Made by a program: the position numbers and the translations under genes. From positions 1 to 64,000 of the forward strand of contig NZ_QJSD01000003.1 of NCBI RefSeq assembly GCF_003313245.1: a stretch of 64,000 nt of DNA, read 5' to 3'. Of this stretch, positions 63,912 to 64,000 are shown one piece after another. The DNA comes from Primorskyibacter marinus. GTDB lineage: Bacteria > Pseudomonadota > Alphaproteobacteria > Rhodobacterales > Rhodobacteraceae. The notes beneath the pieces were generated by a model, which did no database searches, was not told where the DNA came from, and saw only the letters and a program-made list of their open reading frames with translations. Each line of letters begins with the position of its first letter. Position 1 is the first letter of the stretch.

Positions 63912-64000
63912 AACACTGCGCAAAACGGCCGGAACAGGCCAGATCTTTCAAACGCAGTCCGAGGCTCTTTGCCCCAGGCACCAGTCAGCGACCGCCGTGA

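Overview
The window reads as chromosome from a GC-rich alphaproteobacterium of the order Rhodobacterales (Rhodobacter/Roseobacter type). The basis is gene content and order (secA / parvulin / argJ / mutT convergent with infB-ylxR-nusA-rimP, glnK-amtB-mutL-rmuC, type I methionine aminopeptidase, DUF2189, Hint-domain exoprotein), dense overlapping start/stop junctions, and a Rhodobacterales-like 3'-end repeat. No species is claimed.

Layout. 1-850: a complete IS5-family (IS427/IS870-like) insertion sequence whose left target duplication coincides with base 1. 892-2232: a Hint-domain protein whose frame is open back across the IS edge. 2410-5373: glutathione transferase, queG, msrB-msrA. 5571-6266: an AT-richer DUF3800 gene. 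6429-9546: an NADH:flavin oxidoreductase diverging from a LysR regulator. 9740-12721: a leftward run (CinA-like, GNAT, AhpD-like, OmpA-like). 13018-14652: FadR-type regulator and methionine aminopeptidase. 14670-18636: DUF2189 protein, MBL-fold hydrolase, rsmD, ferredoxin-reductase-like flavoprotein. 18726-19214: peroxiredoxin. 19345-22948: leftward group ridA-gdpD-GNAT-phhB-mscS. 23190-26231: type I secretion ABC and HlyD adaptor with no substrate or outer-membrane partner nearby. 26417-27773: mlaA and mlaC-like. 27918-30086: class A penicillin-binding protein.

30342-35177: glnK-amtB (ammonium) followed by mutL-rmuC (DNA repair). 35576-41308: a pyruvate dehydrogenase operon with E. coli-type homodimeric E1, E2 with one lipoyl domain, and E3 with its own lipoyl domain; two matching inverted repeats lie upstream. 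41421-43121: TauE/SafE exporter and radC. 43147-48610: secA, parvulin, argJ, mutT. 48755-48877: a 40-codon gene. 48982-54353: infB, ylxR-like, nusA, rimP, with a promoter, possible antiterminator and intrinsic terminator ahead of rimP that look like an attenuator. 54695-58689: glutaryl-CoA dehydrogenase and a Na+/H+ exchanger fused to a cyclic-nucleotide-binding domain. 58715-62923: a ynjF-ynjB-ynjC-ynjD cluster. 63393-63911: isopentenyl-diphosphate isomerase.

Most of the window is ordinary core genome. The parts most worth a second look are the rimP leader, the paired operators ahead of aceE, the recurring 3'-end element, the ynjFBCD cluster, the exchanger-CNBD fusion, the 40-codon gene, and the IS whose stop codon comes from its target site. 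I found no CRISPR array, prophage, rRNA or tRNA gene, and nothing I can defend as a wholly new multi-gene system.
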